The notes beneath the pieces were generated by a model, which saw only the letters and a program-made list of their open reading frames with translations, had not been told where the DNA came from and ran no database searches. A program made the position numbers and the translations under genes. A stretch of 64,000 bases of DNA, from positions 1,116,001 through 1,180,000 of the forward strand of contig NZ_FOUX01000001.1 of NCBI RefSeq assembly GCF_900114995.1. The letters run 5' to 3'. This DNA is from Chitinophaga sp. YR627 (GTDB taxonomy: Bacteria; Bacteroidota; Bacteroidia; Chitinophagales; Chitinophagaceae). Positions 63,082-64,000 of this stretch are shown here, one piece after another (within the stretch, counting starts at the first letter, position 1; each line of letters opens with the position of its first letter).

Positions 63082-64000
63082 ATGTCACTGCAATCCAAAC
63101 ATCCTCAACATACCAATACGCCCCTCAGATCGGCTGCAGGCCAGTCAAATGCGGGAGGTATTGCAAGACCAGCCGTTTCTCCGCTACAGAAAATGTCATC
63201 AGAAAGCTTACCTGATGAAGAACCTTTGTTGCAACGTGTAGCCATGGAAAAAGGTTACCATGCAGCGGTACCGGCATTTGGTGCCCAACATCAGGGAGGC
63301 AATGGTGTACAGCTCATGAGCAGGACCTTGCCTGCCAGTCAGGCAGGTCCCGTACAGCGCATGAAAAAGCCTGCGTATGATACGCTGAATAATTTATTCA
63401 AGCCCCAGGTAAAATGGCCTGATTTTCATAGAGGGCAGCTGGCTTTTCAGGGGGTTGCCGCTAACCTGGCGCATACTGCTGCAGATCCATATGACTTTAC
63501 CACCTTTGGAACTGAATATGAGATGATTCCTTATAAAGGAACTAATGCGATCGCCAATACCGCCCATATTAAATTAGCAGAGGGCGTTGGAATGCCGGTT
63601 AAAGCAGGGGTAAAAGAGGTATTGGTGACCGACTCTGATAATGTGATAGAATATGTAAGTCCTGTATTTATGTTGCCACTGGAGAAAGCAAACAAAAATA
63701 CCACCACACAGGCTGTAGATTACATTGCACAGGTTAAGAAGAAGCTCGCAGACTTCAAAAAAGACGTACACAAAGGAGGCTTTAGCAACTTCGAAGCACT
63801 ACTTGGTTCGGCCCCGATGCAATTCACCGCCTGGCAGATAATGCAAAAGCTGGATATTTCTTTCCGGGAAATCGACGAAAATACCAATGTGGAGAGACTG
63901 AAAGGTTTCGGAAATACATTGGCAGACATAAAAGGGATTCAACTCGGCTTTGATATGCTCGCCAAGAATCCTAAACACAAAGAGCTGAATAATGAGACGG
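63082..64000 (+). CDS. Injection-system cargo-like protein with amidoligase-like segment (partial)
   Basis: At least 306 residues, open to the window edge. Residues 1-110 are low-complexity and carry repeated short signatures: LQKM, LQRV, VQLM, VQRM, together with EEPLLQ. This is the style of disordered heads of DUF4157/eCIS-associated proteins loaded into contractile injection systems. From residue 135 a folded part starts: FGTEYEM (G143, E145, E147) and IEYVSPVF (E190, S193), reminiscent of GCS/amidoligase-like folds, where paired acidic residues bind metal and ATP. Both links are inference. No stop is seen. Confidence 0.6.
   Translation, partial: MSLQSKHPQHTNTPLRSAAGQSNAGGIARPAVSPLQKMSSESLPDEEPLLQRVAMEKGYHAAVPAFGAQHQGGNGVQLMSRTLPASQAGPVQRMKKPAYDTLNNLFKPQVKWPDFHRGQLAFQGVAANLAHTAADPYDFTTFGTEYEMIPYKGTNAIANTAHIKLAEGVGMPVKAGVKEVLVTDSDNVIEYVSPVFMLPLEKANKNTTTQAVDYIAQVKKKLADFKKDVHKGGFSNFEALLGSAPMQFTAWQIMQKLDISFREIDENTNVERLKGFGNTLADIKGIQLGFDMLAKNPKHKELNNET

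Overview
The window looks like chromosome of a Bacteroidota species, most likely Chitinophagaceae (Chitinophaga-like). The evidence is a SusC/SusD pair under a hybrid two-component system, abundant lipoproteins and AQ-type signal-peptide ends, several TAnnTTTG-type -7 promoter boxes, and many small regulator-plus-enzyme modules. I see no rRNA, tRNA, CRISPR array, insertion sequence or integrase. Genus assignment is inference.

Layout. 1-9.8 kb: the 3' end of an AraC regulator, a metallophosphoesterase, an AraC regulator, an unknown gene, a PhnB-like VOC protein, a secreted SGSH-like sulfatase, a short UvrA-like ABC ATPase, and an Ntn hydrolase with a membrane tail. 9.4-19 kb: DoxX/HxlR divergent pair with a triple-dyad operator, a decayed GNAT remnant, a lipoprotein, a serine hydrolase with an N-terminal CBM9-like domain, a GNAT-MarR operon behind a 36-bp palindrome, DUF1801, a BBE-type FAD oxidoreductase, and ribose-5-phosphate isomerase. 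17.9-24.3 kb: zinc alcohol dehydrogenase divergent from an AraC gene, a DUF2007-like membrane protein, a tiny PQQ-propeller protein, dihydroxyacetone kinase, MtfA peptidase and an alkyltransferase-like protein. 24.3-28.9 kb: an Rhs polymorphic toxin with a probable ADP-ribosyltransferase-fold tip and its immunity gene.

29-43 kb is rich in redox and detoxification genes. A Crp/Fnr regulator precedes yceI, a tautomerase, an SDR, an NTF2-like protein, a nitronate monooxygenase and a second SDR. A second Crp/Fnr regulator precedes two more SDR genes. In both units, inverted-repeat operator candidates sit at the 3' end of the regulator gene. The first regulator has an E. coli CRP-like recognition helix, and matching TGTGA-N6-TCAC-type sites lie just downstream. 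Between the units are a DUF6892-like gene, a subclass B3 metallo-beta-lactamase, an ArsR/SRPBCC-VOC fusion operon, an alpha/beta hydrolase and an acyltransferase.

43-56.4 kb holds a dienelactone hydrolase-like protein and then a compact polysaccharide utilisation locus: hybrid sensor/regulator, SusC, SusD, GH30 and GH35. It is predicted to import and cleave a galactose-containing glycan, probably beta-1,6-galactan. The gap between regulator and susC carries a terminator hairpin and C5 tracts spaced about two helical turns apart. 56.6-64 kb: two unknown envelope proteins, a DUF1266 protein, a TPR-type histidine kinase with its NarL-type response regulator, and the start of a protein resembling cargo of extracellular contractile injection systems, cut by the window edge.
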